The position numbers and the translations under genes were made by a program. 64,000 nt of DNA from Mermis nigrescens (Eukaryota > Nematoda > Enoplea > Mermithida > Mermithidae). The DNA lies in the NCBI GenBank assembly GCA_036768485.1, contig JAVLUZ010000812.1, positions 62,001 to 126,000 on the forward strand. The letters run 5' to 3'. Below the pieces are notes generated by a model. That model searched no databases, was not told the origin of the DNA, and was given only the letters and a program-made list of their open reading frames with translations. This document shows positions 47,036-58,819 of this stretch, piece after piece. How positions within the stretch are numbered: position 1 is the stretch's first letter; every line of letters begins with the position of its first letter.

Positions 47036-47800
47036 TTGTTATTGATGTTTAGGCCGCGCTGAATTCTGATAATTTTTGTAATGAAAAGTTGCGTTTCAAA
47101 AAGGTGAAATCTCAAAAGTTTTCGGCGCTTCGCGCCGAATTGATTTAATTTTATTACTTGTTATTGATGCTTAAGCCGCGCCAAATTTGAACAATTTTTG
47201 TAAAGCAAAATTGCGTTTCACAAAGGTTAAATTTCGAAATTTTCCGGCGCTTCGCGCCGAATTCGGATAATTTTTGTGATGCAAAATTGCATTTCAAAAA
47301 GGTGAAATCTTAGAATTTTCCGGTGCTTCGCGCCGAATTGATTCAATTTTATCACTTGTTATTGATGCTTAAGCCGCGCTGAATTCTGACAATTTTTGTA
47401 ATGCAAAATTGCGTTTCACAAAGGTAAAATTTCAAAATTTTTCGGCGCTTCGCGCCGAATTGATTTAATTTTATTACTTGTTATTGATGCTTAAGCCGTG
47501 CCAAATTTGGACAATTTTTATAATGCAAAATTGCGTTTCACAAAGGTTAAATTTCAAAATTTTCCGGCGCTTCGCGCCGAATTCGGATAATTTTCGTGAT
47601 GAAAAATTGCATTCCAAAAAAGTGAAATATTAAAATTTTTCGGCGCTTCGCGCCGAATTGATTCAATTTTATCTCTTGTTATTGATGCTTAAGCCGCGCC
47701 AAATTTGGACAATTTTTGTAATGCAAAATTGCATTTCACAAAGGTTATATCTCAAAATTTTTCGGCGCTTCGCGCCGAATTGATTTAGTTTTATTATTCG
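47036..47800. repeat. Higher-order tandem repeat with hairpin boxes
   Basis: TTGTTATTGATG recurs at about 47036, 47158, 47358, 47477, 47678 and 47799, so units alternate between about 120 and 200 bp (a higher-order unit of about 320 bp). Each short unit has one CGGCGCTTCGCGCCG box and each long unit has two. The boxes are better conserved than the spacer. Confidence 0.85.
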
Positions 47801-48717
47801 TTATTGATGTTTATGGGTTGCTCTGAATTATGACAATTTTCGTGCATTTCAAGCAGGATTTATATTTGAAATGAAAACGTACTCTTTGACGACATGAAAA
47901 TGAGGAACTCTGTAGAAGTTTTATTTTTACACAATGAATTGCATAAAAAATAAGCATATTAAATGCGGTGAATGTCTCTTCAAGATTAAACGTCAATTAT
48001 TACTAAAGTAATTAGTTTTTAAACATAATTGCTATGCAAATTATCGATTGCACTATTTTTTACACCATACTAATTTTGACACCATTTTTTATCAAAAAAT
48101 TATGTCGCGAGAAATAGTGCGACTTCGCGTGAAATTATGAATGGACTTTGCGTGGAAGCAAAACTAACATGTTTAAAATTCAACCACTTTTCTGACTTAG
48201 GCAACCAACCAAAAAATTGGGCTCCGGTACCAGCCGAGACTTTAAGGCTTGCCCAGCTATGGAACTCACCCTTGCCTAACTTACCGTGCGTTTTTTACAA
48301 AATAATTTTTTATGCTTACAGAGCATTTTTATTTTCTCAAGAATTAATTTTGATTTTCTTCTGCCGCAAGATATAACAGAAACAGATTTGCTAGGGGAAC
48401 ATTGAATAAAATACATTTTTCCGCTGCTCATTTTCGTTTCTGATGCTTTACGAGCTTTATTCTTTCAATCTACATGGTTGGCCGTCCTGCTAAAAACTTT
48501 TGCTTCTTCCTATTGTCACACTTTCTTTAAGTGCGCATTTATCGAAGGTAATTTGTGCTCGATTTGACTGATGAGTTGGTTAAGCTGAATTTATAATCTT
48601 TTACCATACAACAATTCATTTGCTGAGGTCCAAAAACGTTGGTATTTTATGCCGATTAAAGATTATTATTTTTTATTTATTTATTATCAATATTTTACAA
48701 AAATTTAAAAATTTCAG

Positions 48718-48831
48718 ATCTTGGCTGATGCGCAGCAAACGGTGCCTGATTGGCTCCAGAGCTATGTCGGCGGTGTGCAAGGTCTATCAACTGACCGCCC
48801 CATGTTTGGTGGTAGAGACGCTCGCACTACG
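48718..48831 (+). CDS. vasa: Vasa exon: C-terminal part after the helicase core
   Basis: The acceptor AAATTTCAG and donor GTCAGT bound 38 codons in phase 0/0: ILADAQQTVPDWLQSYVGG then VQGLSTDRPMFGGRDART. L-x-DAQQ-x-VPDWL is the conserved motif that closes the Vasa helicase core. FGG-RD resembles the FG-RD words at Vasa C-termini. Confidence 0.95.
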
Positions 48832-49083
48832 GTCAGTAAACGCATACAAATGTAAAAAAATCTGCAGTGAGAAATATGAATTTAATTTAAGGGTCATATT
48901 TAAAAATCATTGATGATTTATGAAGAACATTAAATCTTTTTTTGTCAATACGTAGTTTTAAAATACTTTCTCAAGTACATAAAATGTTGATTTAAAAGGA
49001 AAATGATTCTTCTGTTTCATAGCACTAATTTCTGTAGGTACATACAAGCAAAATTTTTCTATAATACGTATGTACGTGTAATT

Positions 49084-50600
49084 GTATGTGATTACATGTA
49101 AAGGCTCGAAATTTTGAGCGGGTTACCCGGCCATTTTTAGGGGGAGGGGGTGAATGACATTTAATTTTAGGATTAAAAGGCCAAGAAACACCTAAAAACG
49201 GCCAAAAAATTTAATTTTTTTCAAAAATCGGGGTGGAGGTGTTTTGAAATTTTCTGCTCTTGGGGGATGGGGGACGACCGACTTTGGATGGAGGATCCTC
49301 CTCTTGCATGTATGTACATGTTTTGTTCTGGAAAATATGAATTAATTGAAAGTTTCTTGCGAAAATGCTTATGTTGTTAAAGTATCGGTAAACACATATT
49401 CAGTTTTGAGCGAAATTTCTGCTCAAAAAATCATATAATTTAGGCTGAAGGATGACTAGAAAAGTGAATTCCCACCGAGTAGAAAAGGTACATCAAAATA
49501 CGTTTGTTTGAGCTGAAATCGACAGCTCGAAATTTTGGGGGGTTCCGACCATTTTTAGGGGAGGGGGGGGAGGAAATGACCTCCAATTTTTGGTAAAAAA
49601 CGCCTAAAGATAGCTAAAGAATTCCATTTTTTCAAAATCGGGGGGGGGGTCAAAATTTTTCTAGCTTTGGGGGTGTAAGGGGACGTCCGACTTTGGGTTG
49701 GGGGATCGCCTCCATCCCTTCTGTTACATGTATGCTTGCGGGCCCTTAGCGGTGAAGGGGTAATACCCATACATTTCCTTGTGGGATTTAGGGATTTTCA
49801 CTCAGCCCCCTTCACAAAAGAAGTTCTTCCAGAAATTTTGATTTCCGAAAAAACGCAGAAAACGTCATGTCATGAGCGTTTGCAGCGATCTTTTAATTCA
49901 AAGTGCTAATGTTTTCGGTGCTTCGCGCCAAACAGTCGTAAAATTTTTTAATTTATGGCCTTATCATCTAGGAAGAAGAGCATCGGCAGAAAGGTCAAAA
50001 AATGACTATGATGGGCAGGGGCTTGACCAGGATTTTTTGTTCCATCAGCTCAAAATCGTCGGACAGTATCTGTCCGGCTGACCCTTCAGGGGGTGATACT
50101 TTCCTCACCCCCTCCCCTCACCCCATCCCCTATGTGCATAAATGCCTATATCTCGAGAACCATTAGGAGATACTCGAAAATAATGACGTGTTTGAGCGTT
50201 TATCGACGAGATCTATGCCATGGTGACGAAAAAAAGTTAAACAATTGAAAAGTTTTCTTGCTTCATCTCAAACATGGATATGTATCATAAATCTGTGTTT
50301 TAATCTTACATGCACATAAGGAAGGTGAGGGGGTATTACCCCCTCCCCTGAAGTGTCAGCCGGACAGGTACTGTCCGGCGATTTTGAGCTGATGGAACGT
50401 TTTTTTGCATCATTTTTCAGGTCAAAAGTAGTAACCAGAATTAATATTTTTTGTAGTTTTTTATTGTCAAAAGAATTATAATGCAGTCAAAATGAACTAA
50501 AAATGCTTTTATAAATGCGATAGTACCACAAAAAAAGCGTTTCATAGGCTATTTTAACCATTGACCCTGACCTTGTGCACCTATGGTTATAATCTATCTG
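49084..50600. repeat. Cluster of S and T copies in intron
   Basis: S-like copies lie at about 49090-49315 and 49520-49737, ending in CTGTTACATGTATG. A truncated T copy lies at about 50020-50130, and a reverse T copy at about 50305-50592, from CATGCACATAAGG to CTTGTGCACCTATGG. None has a convincing target duplication. Between about 50600 and 51270 there is AT-rich sequence with a D-like end, GGTTACGCCTCTG, at about 50995. Confidence 0.5.
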
Positions 50601-51272
50601 AATGACTGATTTCTTAATATCAAAGTTAAAGCTTGACTCCAAAATATCGAAATTCTTCTCTGCATTTAATTCTGCGGTTTCGCAAAGAAAACTGATGCAG
50701 ATAGTAATAAATCAGCGCGTAGCGCCGAAAATTTTTGGCACATTTGCTATTTCTATGTCAAATCTGGGCTTTTAAGGTAAGAAATGAGATAGAAAAATAG
50801 GAAATCCGACGCAAAGCGTCGGAAAATTTTTTGTTTAGTAGCTCAAAAGAGTGCTAAAAACGTATTTTGGCTGCCCTTTTAGTAGACTTCAATAATTTTT
50901 AATTTTTTCTCTGGGAAATTTTTAAGCAAAATGAAAATATTTTTTCATCTCGGAGGCGGTGGGAGGGGGCGCCTTCTCCCGCTTTCCGGCTGGTTACGCC
51001 TCTGATTATGTGAGATCGAAACCATGAATACACTGCTAAACTGGTCGAGGGAGTCATCCTGGTCTACACCTACACGGAAGTTTGGAATTTTTTGTTCGTT
51101 TTTGGTATTAATTTGAGGTTTCCTATTTTTTTCTACCAACCTTTTGAACGTGTAGACCTCATATACTTTCCACAGTTATATACTTGTCTGGTCGGAATTC
51201 CATTGCCATAGTTTATTTTGTTCAAAGTTCTGCAAAACGAGCTCATTCTAAAGACATTCTTTACTCGACGTA

Positions 51273-51510
51273 CATAAGTGTAATGGCTCGAAATTTTGGG
51301 TGGAGGGTCTCCCCGCCATTTAAGGAGTGGGAGAGTAAAGACCCCCAATTTTTGGCAAAAAATGGTCAAAAATACTTAAAAACGGCCGAAAAACTTAATT
51401 TTCTTCGAAAATGGGGAATGGTTTAAAAATTTCCTTTCTTTGGGGGATGGGAGACGACCGACTCTGGGTTGGTAGTCGGGGATTCCTCATGCCCCCTGTT
51501 ACACGTACAT
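51273..51510. repeat. S-family copy, degraded ends
   Basis: It contains GTGTAATGGCTCGAAATTTT at the left and CCCCCTGTTACACGTACATA at the right, with the usual S interior. No target duplication was recognised. Confidence 0.5.
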
Positions 51511-51565
51511 ATGTCGGCGTATACTCTTTTCAAAGTATTTGGTTGAAAATAATAATTCCAGTAAG

Positions 51566-51796
51566 CATTACAAGTAACGGCTCGGAATTTTGGGCGAGGG
51601 GGGTCCCCGGCCATTTTAAAGACGGGGGGGGGGTAAGTTACTTCCAGTTTTCGGCCAAAATTGCCAAAAAAAACACGTAAAAATGGCCAAAAAAAGTTTT
51701 TCCCAAAAATCAGGGGTCAAAAATTTTCTGACTTGGGATGGGGGACGTCTGACTTTGGTTGAGTGGGATACGCCCAGACCCCCTGTTACATGTATG
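51566..51796. mobile_element. S-family hAT-like MITE
   Basis: It begins CATTACAAGTAACGGCTCGG and ends CCCTGTTACATGTATG. The flanks are CCAGTAAG (51558-51565) and CCAGTAAT (51797-51804), 7 of 8. It is 125 bp upstream of the last vasa exon. Confidence 0.78.
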
Positions 51797-51921
51797 CCAG
51801 TAATTGTAGCTAGTCGTTTTATAATTACTCGAAAGGTACGGCTTTATACAGACAAAAAGAACACTTCTGAACTGTTTGCTTATGCTATGTATCTGATCGT
51901 ACATGTATGTATGTTTTTTAG

Positions 51922-51969
51922 AACGGTGGCTGGAATGACGGAAGTGGCGCTCCCGATAAATGGGAATAA
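51922..51969 (+). CDS. vasa: Vasa terminal exon
   Basis: The acceptor ATGTTTTTTAG leads into NGGWNDGSGAPDKWE and a TAA stop. An acidic tail with Trp at the extreme C-terminus is a hallmark of Vasa proteins. Phase 0 matches the previous exon. No AATAAA occurs in the next 1 kb. ATTAAA occurs at about 52078 and AATAAA at about 53016, so the polyadenylation site is uncertain. Confidence 0.9.
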   Translation, partial: NGGWNDGSGAPDKWE

Positions 51970-54000
51970 TATGAATACATTTTCCTGTATCTATACTGTT
52001 TTTCTCTAAACGTCCGGCTCATCCATTGTTTTTGTTCGATTCAAAGTGGGGCCTTGCTCCTTATTCCATGGTCGCCTATTAAACTTGATTTTGCGCTTTA
52101 ATCGTTATACATATTTTACATGTGCACGTATATAGTGCTGTCCTCTACAAAATACATGTTTTACTTTTCGTGCGATTTCTCTTTACACGTTGCCTCCGGT
52201 CTTTAGTTTCTGGGCTTGTTTATCGCGGATAAATCATGGCCAGCTACTCCAATACTCTTTTTAATTCAATATTCCTTCGTTATCTAAGTATTTTCAAAAG
52301 AGTGCAACTTTTAACAACCCATTGATTCCCAAAAAACCCATCGTGTCACAAAAAAATCTATTTTTAAAAGATTTTTTCTCGAGTTTAATTAAACATTTAT
52401 CCGAGTTTATCAGTCTTACGAAGTTTCATTAAAGCAAAGGGTAAACAAATCGAAATATGCGTTATAATGTTCTCTAAGTGTAAAGTTATTTTATGGAAAA
52501 TTTACCCGGGAACCGTATTGCAACCTGAAAAATCCTAAGTGGTCCTATAAAGGACCCACGTTTAGGCGGAAGCCTGCATTGCGCTTAAACTTTTCTGTTA
52601 CAGTATTGCAGCTATGTAGTTCTTAGAAATGCATGCAAAAGCTGGATACTCCAAGTCAAATGCGAGTCAAGTTAGTGGGTGGATTTTGAGATACAAATGC
52701 TCTTGTGTTTTTTTAGAGGACAGTACTAAACACATGTACGTACATATGTATGTATTTTTCGTTTTCTTCAACAGAATATGACGTTAAGTACGTCTTTTAT
52801 GCGTGAATTTCACTTTTTTGCGTCATTGTGTAATTAACCAGTGTTGTGTACAGCTTGCATATTTACTTTCGTGCCTGTTGGAATAAGCACGAATCATAAA
52901 TTAGACCGTCTTGTTTATTTCATTTATTTGCGTCGTCAGACAACTTAAAGCGACGATTTTTGCGTTGTGATCGCTGAAATGTTTCGATTTTGTGAGATGA
53001 CTTTATTTCGAATCAAATAAATCATTGCGAACACTAATTAGTGCTTACTTGAAACTTTATATTCCAATTTTTAATCTACGTATTATGTGCATAATCGGGA
53101 AACTGCGTCGCCGCAGCTGTAAATAAACAGTATACCTGCTGAGATGAAGGAATGTGAGTTTTTGTTTAAGGCAGGTAATGACAAGGCTTTTTCGGAAGGT
53201 ATGTACATCTGTTTCTTTTAACTTTGTGGTTTTCGAAAAATTTGGAGTGCCTACTAAGGTGTCTTATACTAATACTGTAGTTGTCATGTCCTACAGTACA
53301 TATATGTACCTGGGCAATTGTTTTCATCCAACCTCCCAAATGAAAGATGGCTGTTCTGGTTAAAAACGCGGTTGGCGAATAATCGCTTTGAAAACTGGAC
53401 GGCTGATTTGTCCCAGAAAGTTGCTGTACGGGTCCAAAAATAGGTTTGCTTAATCCAAAAAAGTGGTTGTCCTGTTTAAAAAGTCGCTGTGTTTCAAAAG
53501 TGGTATTTTCGGGCTTTGCCGTACAAAACATCCCCGTCCAAGTGACCCTTCTCCCGTCCAACTTTTGGTTTTCCTCGTTCTGTAAACGGGCAGAAACATG
53601 ACTGACGATAGGACACAAGCACCATATTTTAAAAAGATTGATCTTTGTATGGATAGTCTAGTTAATTAAAAATTTTCCATGTAGAAGTGAAAGCCTAATT
53701 TTCATTGCTCACACAGAAGAATATTAGGGGAGGAATCGACGTTTGTATCAGGGGATGGTACACCATAACGGAACGGGATATTTTCCCTTTGAAATTTGGT
53801 ATATTAAGATATGTCAAATTCCAGCATATGGTGATTAAATCAAATCTCAAAATATTCATGACTATGTTGTTCTTCAAATGTCTGCTGCCATTTTGAGGTT
53901 TATGCTATAACCTCAAAATGTATTTTGTTTAAATCGTCGGTTCTTTCATTTTACTGAACAAAATTAATTATTAATAGGTATACGCTACGCGATATAGTCA
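51970..54000. other. Intergenic: vasa 3' side to DIS3L2 start
   Basis: About 2 kb. It should contain the vasa 3' UTR and the promoter of the next gene. A repetitive patch at about 53300-53560 (TACCTGGGCAATTG, then CCAAAAATAGG and CCAAAAAAGTGG units) resembles a degraded I/O-family element. The open frame 53166-53618 (-) falls in it and is not credible. No clear TATA box or polyadenylation cluster. Confidence 0.45.
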
Positions 54001-54192
54001 ATGGATTTAAATCGGATTAGATACACGCATTATAATCATTCCGCTCCTTCGCCTGATTTTCCGAAACAGCCCCAGTTTCGCATAGTTTCGAAGTCAACTT
54101 CAAATGCACTCGATAAGAATAAATTAATCTTCAAGCCGTACATAACGCGTGAAGAAGCTCAGCTCGGCCTGTCAGATGGTTCACTTTTGAAG
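54001..54192 (+). CDS. DIS3L2: DIS3L2-type exoribonuclease, first coding exon
   Basis: ATG at 54001 is preceded in frame by a TAG at 53995, and the donor is AAG/GTAACT. It encodes MDLNRIRYTHYNHSA near the start and LIFKPYITREEAQLGLSDGS near the end, followed by LLK. The Y-x-x-x-E/D-x-x-x-GL-x-x-G-x-L pattern leads into the first cold-shock domain of DIS3L2. That enzyme degrades uridylated RNAs 3'-5' in the cytoplasm. Phase 0 end. The start is inferred from the upstream in-frame stop; an upstream untranslated exon is possible. Confidence 0.82.
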
Positions 54193-56101
54193 GTAACTTG
54201 ATTTATGAAATCTTCACGCAGATAAGAGATTTTCTTGCGTTTGTAGGCGTAGTCCTTACTTTCGATCCGGAAATATTTTGCGCATAGATGCACAAATTGG
54301 AATCGGCAAAGGGCTAAACTTCCAGTAAATTTAGTCTCACGCCTTTTTTAATTAACTAGTTAAATGGCGAAAATGATCAAAATATGCATTCCACTTAACA
54401 CGCTTCTATACATTTTAGTCCATTTCGGCTATATCATGCCACTTTTAACGATAAAAATAAAGAAGATTATCAATTAGCCCGATATTTTTGTGTCAAAATG
54501 TAGCATAACAAAAATATATTAATCCGAACGCTGGATAGTATTTGACATTGTTACTGTTTTAGTCCTAAAAAATGATGGCAAAAGTCGCCTGGCATTACCT
54601 GTTTGTCTGATCTTATACCCCTATGTGTTGCAATATGATCCTCCGGCGTATCAAAAGTAATCAGAGAGCCGTTCATGGTTTTTCTTCACGTCACGAATTT
54701 TCTGATTTTTTCATTTGTGCGAAATAAGTACGCGATTTGTACAAACATTACTTTGGAAATCTTAAGTAAAAATATTGCACAAACAAATTTGCTGAGATAT
54801 CTTTCTCAGTGATTTCGGCACACTTCTTGTTTTCAACGATAGAATAATGGTACCGTTTACTATCGCCTGCATCTTTTTGCTTTCCACTATAGCACTGTTT
54901 TTTAGCGCGGTGCAAAGAAAACCTGTTCTGCGCTAATTGGACATTTCGTACATTAGCGCCATGCGCAAAGGCTGTATTGGGTAAAAAAATGGAAATATAA
55001 ACATTTCTATCGCATTTTTGAAAAAAGTTTTCAAGAAGAAATCGGCGCTTCGCGCCGAATTTCATTTAAGTGTATTATTTCTGTTTCCCCGTCACTGTTT
55101 TTTTAGTTTCATCATCAACGAGCATCTGCTTTAGCAACTTTGTAAGAAGGAACCCATGTTTTTGTGTCGCTTTGCGCCAGATTAATTGTTTCTATATTAT
55201 GTTTGTATTTTAAACAGTGCAACCTTGAACTAGACATGGATTACATGCTGAAATTTTTGACACTGCGCCAAGTTATTGAGTTTGCATATTGTTGCTTTTT
55301 GCAATGCACGAATATTGAGTGCAAATTGCAAAGACAGCTTCACAAAATCGCTCAGTCTAGCATGGAACGGACAACGAGAAATCGGTCATATACGTGAATA
55401 GCTTTAACATTAGGTTTTTTGTTTGATTTTGAAGAGGTGAAAAAATTTTAATATAGTCAGCGGTGTATAGAGGTCATTGAAAAACGCTCAAAAATGCCCT
55501 TATTCTTGCTTATCTCTGAGAGTTCTATGTTTTCTTATTGCGCTAATGAGAAGCTCTGCAAGCAAACGCTCTACCCTGCCCATTAGCGCCACGCGAATCG
55601 GGGTGGTGCTAAAAACACTGCACTACAGTTCAATTTTATGGCTTTGAAAAGGCAACGCAATTAATTTAAATACTTAAGCAATCCTAAAAATTACTAAATG
55701 CGCCATAATACGTTAAGAAATTTGACATTATTATTAATCAATCTATTTTATATTATTTATATACATACTGTTTTTAATCTAAAACATCAAGGTGCGAAGT
55801 TGTGCAAAAAGACCCAAAAGTCTTCATGTCAGATAAAAAACCTTGCCTAACGGAAAAAAGTGTGTGAACGAGGAAGTTCGAGTTTGCATAGATGTACCAT
55901 TAACACAAGCTGAAATGGGTATTAGTGGTCCCGCAACATGACTGCTAGTAGTATGTACGATCGTAGTTATAATCTCCATTGTACCTCCATCTGAATTTTT
56001 ATCATTTTCATGTTAAAATATGGAATTTTACTTAAATTTTTTCTGGAGTCACTAACTGGGCTATCAAGTAATAACACGTCTTTCACCTTTTGTTGATTTA
56101 G
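54193..56101. other. DIS3L2 intron 1 with a degraded T copy
   Basis: A decayed T-family copy spans about 54284-54632 (CATAGATGCACAAATTGG to CCCCTATGTG). A perfect CGGCGCTTCGCGCCG box is at about 55042. No exon was recognised. The open frame 54748-55065 (-) shows no domain. Confidence 0.45.
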
Positions 56102-56260
56102 GGTCAGTTACGAATCAATCCTAAAAATTACGAAGAAGCATACATAGCAGATCCTGTTGCTGACAACAATGATATTTTTATCAATGGTGTCTCTGATCGG
56201 AATCGAACACTGCATGGCGATATTGTTGTTGTGCGCTTGAAGGACAGAGATGATTGGAGG
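56102..56260 (+). CDS. DIS3L2: DIS3L2 exon: first cold-shock domain
   Basis: The acceptor GTTGATTTAG and donor GTAAAT bound 53 codons in phase 0/0: GQLRINPKNYEEAYI, ADPVADNNDIFINGVSDRNR, TLHGDIVVVRLKDRDDWR. G-x-LRINPKNYEEA and DI-I-GV-x-RNR-x-L-GD-VVV are diagnostic of the DIS3L2 CSD1 region and differ from DIS3/Rrp44. The opposite-strand frame here is a shadow. Confidence 0.93.
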
Positions 56261-56774
56261 GTAAATAGTCGTGAAATCCTCAAACTCTTCCGATTGCATC
56301 ATTATTTTTAGCCGTGGTGTCTTGAACTATAAATGATTGCTTGTTATAAAATTCCTAATACACGAACTTACTTTAATATTTGAAATTATGTATTTATGAC
56401 ACGTTATTAACGATTAGTTGTTTTGTTCCCAAAGAATACTTCTTTGATTTTTGTTTGGTTACTCACATACACATGTATGTACGCTCTTAGTTAGCCATTT
56501 GCATCGTATGTTCTTGAATTGATCTGCATTCTGAATTCTGATTAAGTGGTTACCCGTTCAAGAATTAATCGCATATGTACTGCACACTGTGACGTACGCA
56601 GGATTTTTAAGGAGAGCGGTCCAAAAATTGGTTACCCTATATTTATGACTTGTTTGGCGGTAGGTACTCAAAATAAATAGCATTTTCTGACGTTCCCGAA
56701 CATGCTCATCCATACAGGCACACTGGGGGTTTGGGGTATCCCCTACCACACGCCCGTTAGGAACCAAACGTATC

Positions 56775-57010
56775 GCTCGAACCATGAAAAAGCGTCAAAC
56801 GACGTCTAAGTCAGTAGCTATAATTTTGAGTACATATACTTATTTTTCGAGCAACAGAATGTTCGATTCGTTCATTCGGACATTTTTCTTCCATTATTTC
56901 ATAAGTCATTCCATCGCCCTTATTTTTATTTGTTTTCATGCAAATTTAACCACGAAAATTCATGAAGAATAAAATTCAACGAATTAAGTAGCAAAACTCG
57001 ACATTAATTA
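56775..57010. repeat. Dispersed repeat X
   Basis: About 220 bp match 45105-45325 in inverted orientation. It lies in DIS3L2 intron 2. The short preceding stretch (56590-56770, CACTGTGACGTACGCAGG to GGGGTATCCCC) looks like a decayed MITE. Confidence 0.6.
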
Positions 57011-57687
57011 CCAAAATTCAGTATTCGTTTACCATCCCTCCCCCGAGGAAACTCGGTTTAGCCCCTTTCAGAACATTTGACCGCGTACATGTATGTATCT
57101 CCATTAAGCTCATTAAATTCGAACACACCGTAAAAATTTTTTATAAATAAGCTGTGAAAAGTTGAGCTTTTTCGTCTTGCTTGAGGAACTTATAGAAAAT
57201 AGTAATACTTCTTTGCAAAGCGCCGAAAATCTTGAGATTTTTTGTTAAAAAGATGCCAATTTATATTAGTTCCTATGCAGTCAAGGTTACTCGATAATTT
57301 CTAAATAATTTAAAACTTTTTCCTTTCCAAAGAGTCGAAAAAATTTATGGTAGATACATAGCAGTGATTCTGGAAAAGAAAAGTTTGCAGAAAAAGAAAT
57401 GCCTACTTCTTTACATCTAAAAGTAGCGATTGATTAAAATTGTGCTAATTTATTGGCTATTTGAAGGTTAGACACGACAATTTGTTCTATTGAATGACGT
57501 TAGCATTGAAACTGCCTAGTGCCTATGTACTTGATTACCTGTTAATTTTATTTGTAAAGAATTTAGATTTAATGTCAGCATGATTTTCAATTGATTAGCC
57601 TAAATGATGGAAAAAATCGCTCATATTGATTGCTTCTAGAAGTTACCTTGCTATCGAAATTATTCACTTACTTGTTGATTTATACAG

Positions 57688-57808
57688 GTTCTAGACTCTG
57701 CTAGATATTCCACATCAGTAAATGAAACGCCTCCGTTGTCTAAGAGTAAAAACGAATCGGAAGAACTCCCGTCAGCGATTAATGAGCCTGTCGAGGAAAC
57801 AAGCAGAA
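57688..57808 (+). CDS. DIS3L2: DIS3L2 exon: variable linker
   Basis: The acceptor GATTTATACAG opens the frame in phase 0: VLDSARYSTSVNETPP, LSKSKNESEELPSAINEPVE, ETSR. Charged and Ser-rich sequence fits the disordered insert that follows CSD1 in animal DIS3L2. The donor A/GTAAAAG at 57809 gives phase 1. Without splicing, the frame would stop at 57850. That donor is moderate, so the exact end is less certain than the start. Confidence 0.7.
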
Positions 57809-57955
57809 GTAAAAGTGCGCTTACGCTTTATGATTTTAGTTTGAAGCCCTAAAGGTTGAATAACAGTAATTAATTAGACATCTAACAAAGCATTTAAACT
57901 CACGGGGACTAGTCTTTTCAATAAACTAGGACTTTAACAATGCTCATACCTACCT

Positions 57956-58560
57956 TACATAGGTGCACAAGGTCAGGGTCGGCAGGGGGATCCCAATAAT
58001 CCAAAACAGTAAATTTAACGTTCACGATTTTTTTGCTGTCTTAATGATCAAAATGGTCAAAGTAGCCTATAAAACGGTTTTTCGTGGTAATGTCGCATTT
58101 TGAAAACATTTTTAGTTCACGTAACTGCGTTATAACACTTTTAAGACTAAAAAATGCAAAAACTTATCAATGTTGGGCGCTTTTTGAGTAAAAAGTACTT
58201 AAAAGTACTAAGATTGCTTATACAAGCCCGAAAATTTTTCAAAAAGTGCCGCTTTGAGCTAAAAACAATAGATACACGTCAAAATCATTATTTTTGACGC
58301 TTCTGACAATGCTCGTTCTTTCTAGAACGTAAAAAATCTCGAAAAAATCTGGAAAATCGAGCAAAGTTAACAAAATATAGTCTAAAAGTATGCATGTGGC
58401 GCAAAGCGCTGAAATTGTGAGCCTTTTGAGTCAAAAATGAGCTAAAAACGCTTAAAAAGGTAAATTTTTTACATTTTTACGAAAAATTGACCCTTCTGAG
58501 GGCCGCAGCTATGTACATTCTTTGGACAACCTTCCTCCCTCCAGAACATGTATCGCTAAT
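57956..58560. repeat. T copy running into a U copy
   Basis: A T left end (CATAGGTGCACAAGGTCAGG) at 57959 continues as T to about 58215. It then changes into U-type sequence (GTGCCGCTTTGAGCTAAAAA, ATACACGT, TTCTGACAATGCTCG), ending near CCAGAACATGTATCG. No right T end is present, so one element truncates the other. Confidence 0.5.
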
Positions 58561-58819
58561 GCTGCTAGTATTCATTTCTTAATGAGGATAAATACTAAAA
58601 AGCGCAGCAGTAATTGGGCGAAAAAACTTATTTTGCCTAAGCGTCGGTGTTTGCAGTTCCGATAAATGATTAGCAGCTGGGGTTGGTGAACAACATTATC
58701 TTATTTGATCTAAGCATTCTATCGTTATTTCAAAACTTGATGTTATTCTCGTTTTTTCGTTGGACGACTTTAAATAGAAAGTTGAAAAGCTGTAAAAAAA
58801 GTAAAATTATACATAGCAT

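Larger units (their letters stand above)
45424..48261. mobile_element. I: 2.8-kb hAT-like element carrying minisatellites
   Basis: It begins CATACCTGGGCAAG and ends CTTGCCCAGCTATG. The exact duplication GAACTCAC lies at 45416-45423 and 48262-48269. Just inside both ends are GGTACCAGCCGG-type words in inverted orientation. The interior is a 21-bp-based minisatellite (45540-46830), a hairpin-box tandem array (47036-47800) and AT-rich sequence. No transposase. The end family is shared with O (30933-31558). Confidence 0.9.

Noticed and set aside
46640..47800. Regularly spaced repeats that could suggest a CRISPR array
   Set aside because: The genome is eukaryotic, the spacers are themselves repeated and there are no cas genes. 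These are minisatellites within element I.
53166..53618. 150-codon minus-strand open frame in the intergenic region
   Set aside because: No recognisable domain. It overlaps a repetitive patch resembling a decayed I/O-family element.
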